Notes: a model not told the origin generated them from the letters alone. A DNA stretch of 20,429 bases from Desulfobacterales bacterium (GCA_030689795.1 JAUYEO010000375.1:1-20429), one strand, 5' to 3'. Positions 1-8,227 are shown, numbered from the stretch's first letter. Numbers and translations are program-made.

Positions 1-1771
1 AACCATCCGGGCAAATCTCCTTTTTAAGGCTGTTCCCATGAAGATCTAAAATATAAATTTCATTGAATGTTTTCATCAGCGACCGGCGCATGCCCCTGAA
101 TGTGGGATTATCCAGGTAACTGTGGTTGGTAATAAGCCCTATAAGTCCTTCACCTGATTGATCGATTTTCCACTGAGAAAATCTGATAAATTTCACATAA
201 TCATCCTGAAGCCATTTCGGATTTTTTTCGCCAAGAGGTTTGTCGTCAACCTTAAAATAGACTTTTATTTCCTGTGATATCCAGTCGCCGATATTTGTGG
301 AATGTCCGGAGTATGGCGGGTTTCCAAGAACAACTAATATCTGTTGCTGCTTTTTTACTATCCCGGCAAGATGAGATTCTTCTGCAAGCGATGACATGCC
401 CGGAAGCGATGTTTCCGCCAGCTCTTTCATATCGAGAGTGTTTGTCAGGAATAATTTGAAGCGGTCGTCTTTTTGAAGCTTATACCCCAGTTCCTCAAGC
501 AGAAAAGACATTTTAAGATGCCCTACGGCATAAGGCGCCATCATAAGCTCGAAGGCGTAAAAGTTCTTAAGAATATGATCACGGATAAATTTATCCTTGC
601 TGCCTTCGCCGTATCTGGCAACAAATTCTTCTGCTGCCAATTTGGCAGTCTCGGCTAAAAAGGTAAGAGTCCCTGCCGCAGGATCAAGAACGGTAACCGA
701 ATCGCTTGCAAATCCATCTTTACGACCAAAAACAGTTTTTAAGATTTCATGCAATGATTTGACAATATAATAAACTACAGGTTCGGGAGTATAATAGACG
801 CCGCGCTTTTCGCGAGTTGCAGGATCATATTCGGCAAGGAATGTTTCATAGAAATGAACTATCGGGTCACTGCCTTTGCCTTCATGGTAAAACCTGCGCA
901 AGATATTATTAACATCCGCAACCGCAAGAACGTCGGAAATATCATCAACAACCCACTCCAATTGGGGCGGAAGCTCTTCCAAAGAAATAAAACGGAAGAC
1001 ATCTCTTAAAATACCGATTGTGCGAGGGATATTGTCAAAGGCGAGTTTCCTTGTAAATGTTTCATCCGCCCTTGTCCTGGCAGCAAATAAACCGTATGTA
1101 ATGGTCTGCGAATATAAATCCGCAAAATCTTCTTTGGATAGTCCTGCAATAAGGAACTGATTGAACGCCTCATAAAATCCCAAGATTTTTCCATGCCCCG
1201 CTCTTTCTTCTTCCCATAATTGGTTAGTAATGACTTCGTCTTTTAAGAAACGTGTGCGTTTTGCAAGCTCTACTGCAAGGGTTTTTGCATCATAGGCTTT
1301 AGGCAAAGAGAACGAAAAATACTTTTCAAGCAACCTGAAAAAAGCATCCTCTTTCTCAACCGGAGGAACTTTTTTCAACTGGTAAACGATAAACGGCCTC
1401 CCGATCTGAACACTTTCAACAAAATTACCGTTGATATAAAGCCTGAATTCAAAAAAATTGGTTAAAATCAGATTGGGAAATGTGGAGAGATACCTTTTCA
1501 CCTGGCCGGATGATTCAATTGCGGCAAGATTGTGAATGGAAATATCTTTTGCTTCAATATAGCCCGTGATGTGCTGCCTGCCGTCCCATATTCTGAAGTC
1601 GGGATTTCCGGCTTCGGTCTTCTTCGGCAGAACCGTCACATGGATGTTTTTTTTCCCGACGCTTTCAGCATAATCGTTAAGAAGGCTTTCGAGTGAGGAA
1701 TAATAGCTCTCCTCTCTTGCATCACCCTGCATGTAGATTGCGTGCAGCCGTTTGAGATATGTTTTCAGCAT
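1..1771 (-). CDS. Single-chain restriction-modification enzyme (type ISP/IIG-like), 3' end outside window
   Basis: An uninterrupted frame of 590 codons starts with ATG at 1771-1769, with a GAGGG ribosome-binding site about 10 nt upstream, and is still open at base 1. An N-terminal PD-(D/E)XK nuclease motif is visible as NPDFRIW followed by YIEAK (D58, E73, K75). A helical region follows, then an N6-adenine methyltransferase: RGVYYTPEPVVYYIV near residue 323 (motif X-like), DPAAGTLTFL near 363 (motif I, S-adenosylmethionine binding) and NPPY near 484 (motif IV, catalytic). This nuclease-methylase order in one chain fits enzymes that both modify and cut DNA; the missing C-terminus should hold the target-recognition part. 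No helicase domain lies in the visible portion, so IIG-like is as good a label as ISP. It starts 25 bp after the GAPDH-like gene on the same strand. Family confident, subtype not. Confidence 0.88.
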   Translation of the reverse strand, partial: MLKTYLKRLHAIYMQGDAREESYYSSLESLLNDYAESVGKKNIHVTVLPKKTEAGNPDFRIWDGRQHITGYIEAKDISIHNLAAIESSGQVKRYLSTFPNLILTNFFEFRLYINGNFVESVQIGRPFIVYQLKKVPPVEKEDAFFRLLEKYFSFSLPKAYDAKTLAVELAKRTRFLKDEVITNQLWEEERAGHGKILGFYEAFNQFLIAGLSKEDFADLYSQTITYGLFAARTRADETFTRKLAFDNIPRTIGILRDVFRFISLEELPPQLEWVVDDISDVLAVADVNNILRRFYHEGKGSDPIVHFYETFLAEYDPATREKRGVYYTPEPVVYYIVKSLHEILKTVFGRKDGFASDSVTVLDPAAGTLTFLAETAKLAAEEFVARYGEGSKDKFIRDHILKNFYAFELMMAPYAVGHLKMSFLLEELGYKLQKDDRFKLFLTNTLDMKELAETSLPGMSSLAEESHLAGIVKKQQQILVVLGNPPYSGHSTNIGDWISQEIKVYFKVDDKPLGEKNPKWLQDDYVKFIRFSQWKIDQSGEGLIGLITNHSYLDNPTFRGMRRSLMKTFNEIYILDLHGNSLKKEICPDG

Positions 1772-1796
1772 GTTGACCCGCCCTCAATTTAAATTC

Positions 1797-3056
1797 CTAC
1801 ATGTTTTCTGCGGCAGAGACCGTCCTGTCTCCCAGAATATTGACATAACCGCCCATCTCGTTGTCGTACCATCCGTATATCACCGCCTGGGTGACCGGTA
1901 TGTTTATGATCTTCTGCTTCAGGGTCGCGATTATATTCTTCTCTATGCCGGGGACTTTTTCCAGATCTATGGTGACTTCAGCCGTCCTGGTATGTGTTTC
2001 ATGGCCTTCGATGAGAACGGCTACACCCGGCATCCCTATTATGTCACACGAGACATTCTGCTTGTCCGAATATACGAGATATCCTTTGGGATCATCGGCT
2101 GCGGCTTGTTTGTACGTATCGTTTATCATCTCCCTTCTTATCGACTCTCCTGAAAGCTCCTCCTGGAGATTAAGAACCAGTATGATAAGTGAACCCGTGC
2201 TGGTCGGAATCCTCACGGATTCTGCAATAAAGCCTATCTGTTTCATCTCGGGAATCACCAGCCTGAGAGCTTTTGCCGCGCCTGTTGACGTAAGTATGAT
2301 GTTGTTCATCACGCTTCTGTTTTTTCTCAAATCTGTTGCGCCCGTTTTGGGAAGGCGGTCCAGAACCTCCTGTGAGCCGGTAACCGCATGCACTGTCGCC
2401 ATGGAAGCGGAGAGGATTCTCTTTGAGCCGAAGTAATTTATCAGGGGTTTTATCATGTGCGCAAGGCATGTAGTGGTGCATGATGCGCCGGATATTATCT
2501 TGTGCCGCCTCGGATCATAATCGTTCGCATTAATCCCCATAACGGTTGTAATCGCATCCTCAGGCATGGCCTTTCCTTTGTCTCCTATATTAAAGGGAGC
2601 TGAGACTATGACTTTCCCGGCCCCCGCCTCAAGATGCCCCCTTACCGAGCCCCGGTTGTGATCGGGAGGAAGTGTCGGATCAAGAAACTGCCCTGTTGTT
2701 TCGACAACCAGCTTCACGCCATGGTCGCTCCATCCGATTTCAGCCGGGTTTCTGGAAGCCAGCAGGAATCTGATTTTCACCCCGTCGGCAACTATAGTTT
2801 CGTTTTTTTCATCTATGTCGCTTATGACGGAAGAGGCCTTTTGCCCGTATAAAAAGGAATGAAGAGACCCGTACGTCGAATCCGTTTCAAGGTACTGCGC
2901 TATGTCATATATCGATGTCCCGGCTTCACGACCTACGTTCACAGTGATTTCATCAAAAAACTTCCTCCCTACATGATGCCATACCGTGAGCTTTCCGATC
3001 CTTCCGAAACCGTTTATCCCCAGCCTGAAACCTTTCCCCTTCCCCTTTGAATCCAT
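1797..3056 (-). CDS. Divergent glyceraldehyde-3-phosphate dehydrogenase family protein
   Basis: This is a 419-residue GAPDH-fold protein, longer than the usual ~335. The NAD-binding loop INGFGRIG lies at residues 14-21. The catalytic cysteine is C193 in SGASCTTTCLAH and the catalytic histidine is probably H223 in ATVHAVTGSQ. STGAAKAL, ESVRIPTSTGS and YDNEM near the C-terminus match standard GAPDH landmarks. Several near-invariant positions differ: the active-site segment is normally SNASCTTNCLAP, and the usual tryptophan of YDNEWGY is methionine here. It may be a true GAPDH or a related phosphorylating aldehyde dehydrogenase with another substrate. The frame is open up to 3146, but I chose ATG 3056 because GGGGGAAG sits 4-5 nt upstream, whereas the upstream ATG has no ribosome-binding site and its extension would run through a hairpin. 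The stop is TAG at 1799-1797. It lies between the dikinase-like gene and the restriction gene. Confidence 0.85.
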   Translation of the reverse strand: MDSKGKGKGFRLGINGFGRIGKLTVWHHVGRKFFDEITVNVGREAGTSIYDIAQYLETDSTYGSLHSFLYGQKASSVISDIDEKNETIVADGVKIRFLLASRNPAEIGWSDHGVKLVVETTGQFLDPTLPPDHNRGSVRGHLEAGAGKVIVSAPFNIGDKGKAMPEDAITTVMGINANDYDPRRHKIISGASCTTTCLAHMIKPLINYFGSKRILSASMATVHAVTGSQEVLDRLPKTGATDLRKNRSVMNNIILTSTGAAKALRLVIPEMKQIGFIAESVRIPTSTGSLIILVLNLQEELSGESIRREMINDTYKQAAADDPKGYLVYSDKQNVSCDIIGMPGVAVLIEGHETHTRTAEVTIDLEKVPGIEKNIIATLKQKIINIPVTQAVIYGWYDNEMGGYVNILGDRTVSAAENM

Positions 3057-3072
3057 TTTTCTTCCCCCGTTA

Positions 3073-3124
3073 GGAGCCGTTACGAAATAACCTGTACTTT
3101 TTTTGATCCTTTCGTTACGGCTCC
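3073..3124 (-). promoter_or_regulatory. Leader hairpin upstream of the GAPDH-like gene
   Basis: Two 15-nt arms, 3073-3087 and 3110-3124, are reverse complements at 14 of 15 positions (GGAGCCGTTACGAAA and TTTCGTTACGGCTCC on the plus strand), separated by 22 nt. The structure ends 16 nt before the chosen ATG, next to its ribosome-binding site, in the 117-bp gap after the dikinase-like gene. No U-run follows, so it is not an ordinary terminator. It could be a translational or attenuation element, an mRNA-processing or stabilising hairpin, or a dispersed palindrome. The role is inferred from position only. Confidence 0.6.
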
Positions 3125-3173
3125 TTATGCCGGTTACAGCATCCAAATGTTTAAGTTATTTTTTATCGACGGC

Positions 3174-6100
3174 TTACAGGTTTTCTTTTATTCCTATCAG
3201 TCCCTGATATACCGAGCCCTCCTGACCGTCAATGCTTATGTAATCTCCCGATTTAAGGGATACATTCCCGAAGCGGGCTGCCTTTTTTATCTCGTCGCAG
3301 ACAAGATTGCCGCAGCCCACAACGCAAGTTTTTCCGAGCCTGTGAGCCACAACGGCCGCATGCGACGTCAGCCCGCCCCGTGCCGTAAGCAGGCCGTCCG
3401 CCGCATGAATTTCCCTTATGTCATCCGGTACGGTGTCGCTTCTCAAGAGAATCAGCGGCATTTCGGGTTCCCTGAGTCTTAAGCTATTTATCTCTTCAAG
3501 GCTGAAAACAATCTTTCCGCTCATGGCGCCCCCGCTCACTCCTATTCCATGCCCTAAAAAGTCCTTCTCTTCATTATTGATAAAATCGAATGCCAGGGCT
3601 TTCTTATGTTCCCGCATCGCCATATCCCTTGTCTGAAGGAGATACAACTGGTCTCTTGAAGGTCCTTCAAATGTGAACTCCACCTCCTGGGGACTCCATC
3701 CCTTTTCATATATCAGTTCTTTTGCCCACTCCCTCAGCGCCGTATAAATATCGGGAAAATGAGTCTCAAGGGTTATATCCGTTTCCCTCTTTTCAATCTC
3801 CTGCTGGAATACTGAAATCGGAAGTGTCCTTACCAGCCCGGAAACGACGTCTTCTCCTTGATTCTCCAGTGTAAAATCGCCCCACAGCCTGAGAGTATCT
3901 CCGGACCACCTCGGATTATGCGTAAAGAAGACGCCTGTGCCTGATTTCCTGGAAATATTCCCGAATACCATGGCCTGTATCGTTACGGCCGTTCCCCAGT
4001 CATCTGATATCACCATTATCTTCCTGTAGGCTTTTGCCTTGGAAGACTCCCACGAATCAAAGACCTTGTTGATTATCACCCGAAGCTGGTCAAAAGGGAT
4101 ATCCGGAATATCTATCCCCGAATCTATTATCAGAGCCTTATATGTGAGCGCCAGCTCTTTCATCTGAGCGCCGGTAAAATCCTTTTTGTAAGGAACGTCG
4201 CTTTTCTGCTTGAACTCGCCGATGAGAGCGTCAAAGCGGTCTCTCTCAAGGTCAAAGGCCATTCCATAACCCTGAAGGAACCGCCTGTAATTATCCCAGG
4301 CAAACCATGCATTACCGGTCTTTGAGGCAATGCCTGCCGCTATCTTTTCATTTATGCCTACGTTTAAGAAAGAATCCATCATGCCCGGCTGTGAAATTGA
4401 AGAGCCGCTCCTTACCGAAAGAAGCAATGGATTAAAAGGATCCCCGAATGTTTTTCCCGTAATTTTTTCAAGTGAAAAAATATTGTATTCGATCTGCTCC
4501 TTGAAATTCTGCTCCGCAGGAGGATAGCTGTCTATAATCTCCCTGCAGCGGAAAACCTCCGTGGTTATTATGAAGCCCGGCGGGACCGGCAGGCCGTACT
4601 TCCTGAGCTTAACCATGTTAAGCCCTTTATTTCCAAGATAAATGATCCCTGAAACCTTTCCCTTCGCAACGTCTATCGGCGTCATTGCGATATGTGGATC
4701 ATAGTTCAAAAGGAGGCGGAGCCTGTACTTGCTAAGTCTTTCAGACTGGTCGAAAAGGATGCCGAGTATCCGGCTCAAAAAAAGATCGAGCTGCTGAAGT
4801 CCCAGCGAAAGGGTTATCCTTTCCCTGAAGAATATTTCAGAGATCCTGTGCCTGAGTTTTTCGGGATCGATCACGGATTCCCTGGGAAGATACTTGGGCA
4901 GAATCCAGTCAATCTGCCCGCTTGAAAGGATGCGGTTTAAATTCCGCTCATGGATATTGTTGTAATAATCATTTATTATATTCTTTACGGCCTGGGCGAA
5001 TCCTTTAAAGATGTCGAGGTGCTGTGTGAATGTAAATCCCCTTACCTCCAGCGAATCCTGAAGAAATTCAAGCTGTTGCTCAAGCTCGAAGGAGGAAATA
5101 CCGTCAAGCTTCAAAGCCTTCTCGAAAAGCCTCAGCCTGTCGTGAATCTGGAAAAAGGTAGCCTTGGTTATGAGAGTAAGATCGATTTTCTCGACAAGCT
5201 CTTCAAAAAGAACATTGATCAGGGATTCAAGGCGGAAAGCGAGCCCCAGGGCATCGAATTTTTTTTCGTGATAACTTCCGTACATGGAAGGAATATCAAG
5301 GGCAAAATGCCTTTTTTTGTAAATATCCTCCCTGGCTTCATAAGAAAGCGGGGACAATATAAGGCTCTTTAATGAATCAAGGCAATCGAGCAGCTTGTAA
5401 AGTTTCTTCTTTGAATCAGGTTCGGAAAGAGCTTCCTTTATCCTCGACACCTCAGGGAAGGCCCCTTCATCAAGCCTCGCAAGATAGTTGTCCATTTCGA
5501 CAAAGTCGAGATTGTACTTGTGGTGCAGGAGCTGGAAAAAAATAACCGCGAGCCTCACCCTCTCCCTGTCGCTCCCGGATACTTCGCCGATATCGCCAAG
5601 GAGACTCTCCAGTCTATCCTCCCCTATCCCGGCAAGATCGTCAGGAATAACAACACCTTTTTCTTCGAGCTTTGAAAATGCCTTAAAAACGCCGTCGATG
5701 TACGGCCCTGTTGATTCAATCCTGGCGTATATGGCGGGAGGAACAAAAGGTTCAACATATCTCCTGTCCCTTGTTTTCCAGAAATTGAGGGTGGCCTCCA
5801 TGAAGCATATCGTCCTGTTGCTGCTTTCAACATGGCTTTGTTTCCTTAAGCAGTGTATTAGAACATCTTTCCTTGCCGTAATTTCATCAAGCATGGTCGA
5901 GATGTCCCGTAATTTGCCTTCGGCTCCGATATCGTTGAAATAAACAGGAAACAGCCTGGCAAGCTGTTTGGCCAGATTATAAACAGGCCCTATATCGCTG
6001 TTTAAAAAGCGCGTGATATCCCTGGGGAAGAGATCCGTATCCCTGATAAATACCCCGCACATTGCAAGGTTGACAACAAGGGCGGAAAGAAGCCTTGTCG

Positions 6101-7373
6101 ACCATTTCGGTTTAAGCTCGATTATCTCAAGCCATGTTCTTATGTTCTGAATATGAGCGCTGTTAACCTGTATCTGCCGGTCATTTCCGACACCTTTTAC
6201 CATAGGAGCATGAAAACCGAGATCTATTACCGAATCTATAAAAAAGTTCACGAGCTCTATATCGCCGGTTCTGTATACTCCTTTCCCCATGTTAAGAATA
6301 CAGTTCAGAGCCGTTTTCGGATACCTGCTCGTACGCTCTTTTAAAACCGTAAATGTCTGCCGTATAAGCTCCTGGACATTCCTGTATTTCTCGTGAGCGA
6401 TAATCCACTCGAGCGTCCTGTTTATTTCAACAAGAGTTTCTTCGTGTATCATCGAGAGCCCGGATATATTCATCACATGCAGAAGGAAAAGCAGCTTATA
6501 CTGATATCCCCGGCTGCTTCCCGCTTCCGATTCAAGGAGTTTCTGCGGTATCCTGCTGTAAGACTCTATAAATTGCCTGTATCCCGGAAAATCAAGAAGT
6601 TCCTTTGCAAGCTCCCTTGAACCTGTCTGACTCAGGGAAGCCGTTTTTTCAAGTCTTCTCTTAAGCTTTTTTATCTGTCCGTGGGATATGTCCCGCGTCA
6701 GCTCATCGACGGTTTTCCGGCTTCTTATCTCGCTTGCCTCCTTCTGGAACCAGAACAGAGGATCGGGCACGCCCAGCCAGTATGAATATGTATATTTGAA
6801 ATACTTTATAAAGAGCGAATTGAGGGCATCGTAACGGAATGAATCCTGAACCGGGCTTTCGGTCAGGTCGGTTGCAAGCTTCTTTATCTGGTAGAAGCTT
6901 TTAACAAAAAGATAAAAATGCTCGTCTTTGAAATCGCTGATGCGGATAAAGGTGTCATTCAGAACCGGGAGGAATCTTTCAAGATTAAAGCCCGATTCCT
7001 TTATGATTTTCTGCAGAAATAAAATAAGGTTATCGACAGCATCGGCCTTTATCTGCCTTTCGGCGGAAGATTCAACCACACTTATGAAAATATCGATAAA
7101 AATTCCGGCCCCTCTGGGCCCTTTAGGATGATTGTAAATAAGATGAAAATAATCGAGACTGTAGCTTCTTGCTTCTTTTACTATAAACTGCCAGTTTTTA
7201 TAGGGATGTGAAAGCTCCTTCAGAAAAGTGCTGAGACCGTCCAGAAGACCCTGGTATCTTGAAAAAACTTCTTCAAGCACCGCGTATTTCGAGTCTACGG
7301 CAACATCGACATAATAGCTTGCCAGATTGACTTCAAGAGCTTTTGACTTGATCATAACCAGAAAATACTCCAT
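3174..7373 (-). CDS. PPDK-like dikinase: large unknown N-terminus + ATP-grasp + phosphohistidine domain
   Basis: The protein has 1399 residues. Residues ~1-900 show no motif I recognise and look mainly alpha-helical. From ~911 a pyruvate phosphate dikinase type ATP-binding domain begins: LGNKGLNMVKLRKYGLPVPP near 913, SVRSGSSISQPGMMDS near 986, ENQGEDVVSG near 1170 and EVEFTFEG...LLQTR near 1230-1249. The swivelling phosphohistidine domain follows, with GGLTSHAAVVAHRLGK; the phosphate-carrying histidine is H1338. The chain stops right after this domain (SIDGQEGSVYQG), so the C-terminal TIM barrel that binds pyruvate/PEP in PPDK and PEP synthase is absent. It should move phosphate from ATP to H1338; the final acceptor is unknown and may bind the N-terminal part or a partner protein. 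The start is uncertain: ATG 7373 lacks a clear ribosome-binding site and ATG 7355, with GGAG 12 nt upstream, is the alternative. Confidence 0.85.
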   Translation of the reverse strand: MEYFLVMIKSKALEVNLASYYVDVAVDSKYAVLEEVFSRYQGLLDGLSTFLKELSHPYKNWQFIVKEARSYSLDYFHLIYNHPKGPRGAGIFIDIFISVVESSAERQIKADAVDNLILFLQKIIKESGFNLERFLPVLNDTFIRISDFKDEHFYLFVKSFYQIKKLATDLTESPVQDSFRYDALNSLFIKYFKYTYSYWLGVPDPLFWFQKEASEIRSRKTVDELTRDISHGQIKKLKRRLEKTASLSQTGSRELAKELLDFPGYRQFIESYSRIPQKLLESEAGSSRGYQYKLLFLLHVMNISGLSMIHEETLVEINRTLEWIIAHEKYRNVQELIRQTFTVLKERTSRYPKTALNCILNMGKGVYRTGDIELVNFFIDSVIDLGFHAPMVKGVGNDRQIQVNSAHIQNIRTWLEIIELKPKWSTRLLSALVVNLAMCGVFIRDTDLFPRDITRFLNSDIGPVYNLAKQLARLFPVYFNDIGAEGKLRDISTMLDEITARKDVLIHCLRKQSHVESSNRTICFMEATLNFWKTRDRRYVEPFVPPAIYARIESTGPYIDGVFKAFSKLEEKGVVIPDDLAGIGEDRLESLLGDIGEVSGSDRERVRLAVIFFQLLHHKYNLDFVEMDNYLARLDEGAFPEVSRIKEALSEPDSKKKLYKLLDCLDSLKSLILSPLSYEAREDIYKKRHFALDIPSMYGSYHEKKFDALGLAFRLESLINVLFEELVEKIDLTLITKATFFQIHDRLRLFEKALKLDGISSFELEQQLEFLQDSLEVRGFTFTQHLDIFKGFAQAVKNIINDYYNNIHERNLNRILSSGQIDWILPKYLPRESVIDPEKLRHRISEIFFRERITLSLGLQQLDLFLSRILGILFDQSERLSKYRLRLLLNYDPHIAMTPIDVAKGKVSGIIYLGNKGLNMVKLRKYGLPVPPGFIITTEVFRCREIIDSYPPAEQNFKEQIEYNIFSLEKITGKTFGDPFNPLLLSVRSGSSISQPGMMDSFLNVGINEKIAAGIASKTGNAWFAWDNYRRFLQGYGMAFDLERDRFDALIGEFKQKSDVPYKKDFTGAQMKELALTYKALIIDSGIDIPDIPFDQLRVIINKVFDSWESSKAKAYRKIMVISDDWGTAVTIQAMVFGNISRKSGTGVFFTHNPRWSGDTLRLWGDFTLENQGEDVVSGLVRTLPISVFQQEIEKRETDITLETHFPDIYTALREWAKELIYEKGWSPQEVEFTFEGPSRDQLYLLQTRDMAMREHKKALAFDFINNEEKDFLGHGIGVSGGAMSGKIVFSLEEINSLRLREPEMPLILLRSDTVPDDIREIHAADGLLTARGGLTSHAAVVAHRLGKTCVVGCGNLVCDEIKKAARFGNVSLKSGDYISIDGQEGSVYQGLIGIKENL

Positions 7374-7402
7374 TTCGCATTTCGAATGTCGAAGAAAATA
7401 AA

Positions 7403-7426
7403 GGATTCGAGGGGTCGAGGATTCAA
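7403..7426 (-). repeat. Three degenerate 8-bp tandem units
   Basis: On the plus strand the units are GGATTCGA, GGGGTCGA and GGATTCAA. On the minus strand they read TTGAATCC, TCGACCCC, TCGAATCC, the same word family as the array at 19427-19458. They lie in the 109-bp gap upstream of the dikinase-like gene. Confidence 0.7.
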
Positions 7427-7454
7427 GTGAAAAACCCTCTCTTTCCCCTGCCCC

Positions 7455-7478
7455 CTGATCCCTGGTTACTGACCACTG
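7455..7478 (+). repeat. Three degenerate 7-bp tandem units (CTGAYYM family)
   Basis: The units CTGATCC, CTGGTTA and CTGACCA, followed by a partial CTG, run just downstream of the DUF3786 stop. They are the same words as the ten-unit array at 19339-19408, in the same strand orientation. Confidence 0.7.
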
Positions 7479-7482
7479 TTTC

Positions 7483-8097
7483 TCATCGCGCTAGCGCCAT
7501 CAGCCTGTAAACCAGCATGCCGGACAGCCATGCGACGTCTTCTGGAGAAAAAATATCACCGATCGTGTCGTAAAACAATATATTTGCTTCAGGCAAAAAT
7601 TCATCATCACCTTCCCAGAGAATAAGCTGCAAGGAAACATTCGGAAAGAGATTGAACTCAAATCCGGCATTTCCCGCATCAATCGCCTTTCCGTTTAAAC
7701 TTTTTGCGGCTTTTACAAACAAGCCTGCTTCTTTCCCGAAGGTTTTTTTGAGGGGATCTACGGCTCTTTTCACAAAAGCTGAATAATAAAAGGCTGCTCC
7801 CGGGATTTCCCGGAAAGATATCCACCTGCCGGATGATTTTTTTTCACCCTTTGCAGCAAGATAATGGAGTATAAGAACCTGTTCCTGGAGAGGGACATCT
7901 TTTTTTTCAGAAGATTCGTCCTCAAATAAAAATCCGGGCCAGGCGACAATATAGACCCTGTTTAAAAAAGGAATCTTAAGCCTGTTGTTCTCAATCAGCC
8001 TGTATCCGGATCTTTTGCCTATCTCATCCAAAGGCTCTCCGGAAAGCTCCTCCGCCGCTATTTTTTTTGCATTAATATAATCATCAACACGCGCCAT
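7483..8097 (-). CDS. DUF3786 family protein
   Basis: This 204-residue soluble protein has no signal peptide or membrane segment. The C-terminal stretch FNLFPNVSLQLILWEGDDEF followed by ILFYDTIGDIFSPEDVAWLSGML has the pattern I associate with DUF3786 proteins (hydrophobic strand, LWEGD, then an acidic loop and a helix). The function is unknown. From memory these proteins occur mainly in anaerobes, often with Wood-Ljungdahl or corrinoid genes, and its place directly after the acs terminator fits. The reading frame opens at a GTG at 8112, but ATG 8097 is preferred because GGGAG lies 8 nt before it. The start is separated from the acs terminator by 192 bp of repeat-filled DNA, and the stop is 109 bp from the dikinase-like gene, so it probably heads a second transcript. 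No frameshift or odd residue was seen. Confidence 0.8.
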   Translation of the reverse strand: MARVDDYINAKKIAAEELSGEPLDEIGKRSGYRLIENNRLKIPFLNRVYIVAWPGFLFEDESSEKKDVPLQEQVLILHYLAAKGEKKSSGRWISFREIPGAAFYYSAFVKRAVDPLKKTFGKEAGLFVKAAKSLNGKAIDAGNAGFEFNLFPNVSLQLILWEGDDEFLPEANILFYDTIGDIFSPEDVAWLSGMLVYRLMALAR

Positions 8098-8125
8098 GAT
8101 AATATCTCCCACCCGGTCAAGCCTT

Positions 8126-8177
8126 AAATTAGGACGCAGATTTTTGCTGATATCCGCAGATAATTATTTACTCTTTA
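8126..8177. repeat. Dispersed CGCAGAT-type element, copy 1
   Basis: These 52 bp match 15219-15271 with two substitutions and one 1-base indel, in the same orientation. The core is built from CGCAGAT-like words about 10-12 bp apart (GGACGCAGAT, GCTGATATC, CGCAGAT). It lies upstream of the DUF3786 start, where a promoter would be expected; I see no convincing promoter in it. Confidence 0.75.
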
Positions 8178-8180
8178 GAG

Positions 8181-8220
8181 GTAATTGCAAAACTCGAAAT
8201 TTAGCTGAATTTTGCGTAAC
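8181..8220. repeat. Imperfect inverted repeat
   Basis: GTAATTGCAAAACTC at 8181-8195 pairs imperfectly with GAATTTTGCGTAAC at 8207-8220; the GCAAAA/TTTTGC core is perfect. It lies in the non-coding gap between the DUF3786 gene and the acs terminator. The function is unknown. Confidence 0.45.
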
Positions 8221-8227
8221 TGCCCAG

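Noticed and set aside
1752..2436. Plus-strand frames of 133 and 191 codons
   Set aside because: They overlap the GAPDH-like gene in antisense and have no recognisable motifs.
3057..3146. N-terminal extension of the GAPDH-like protein to the ATG at 3146
   Set aside because: There is no ribosome-binding site at 3146, the extra 30 codons run through an inverted repeat, and ATG 3056 has a strong site and sits at the normal GAPDH N-terminus.
7488..7497. 10-bp palindrome GCGCTAGCGC at the end of the DUF3786 gene
   Set aside because: It lies within the last codons, is short and has no T-run; it is likely chance.
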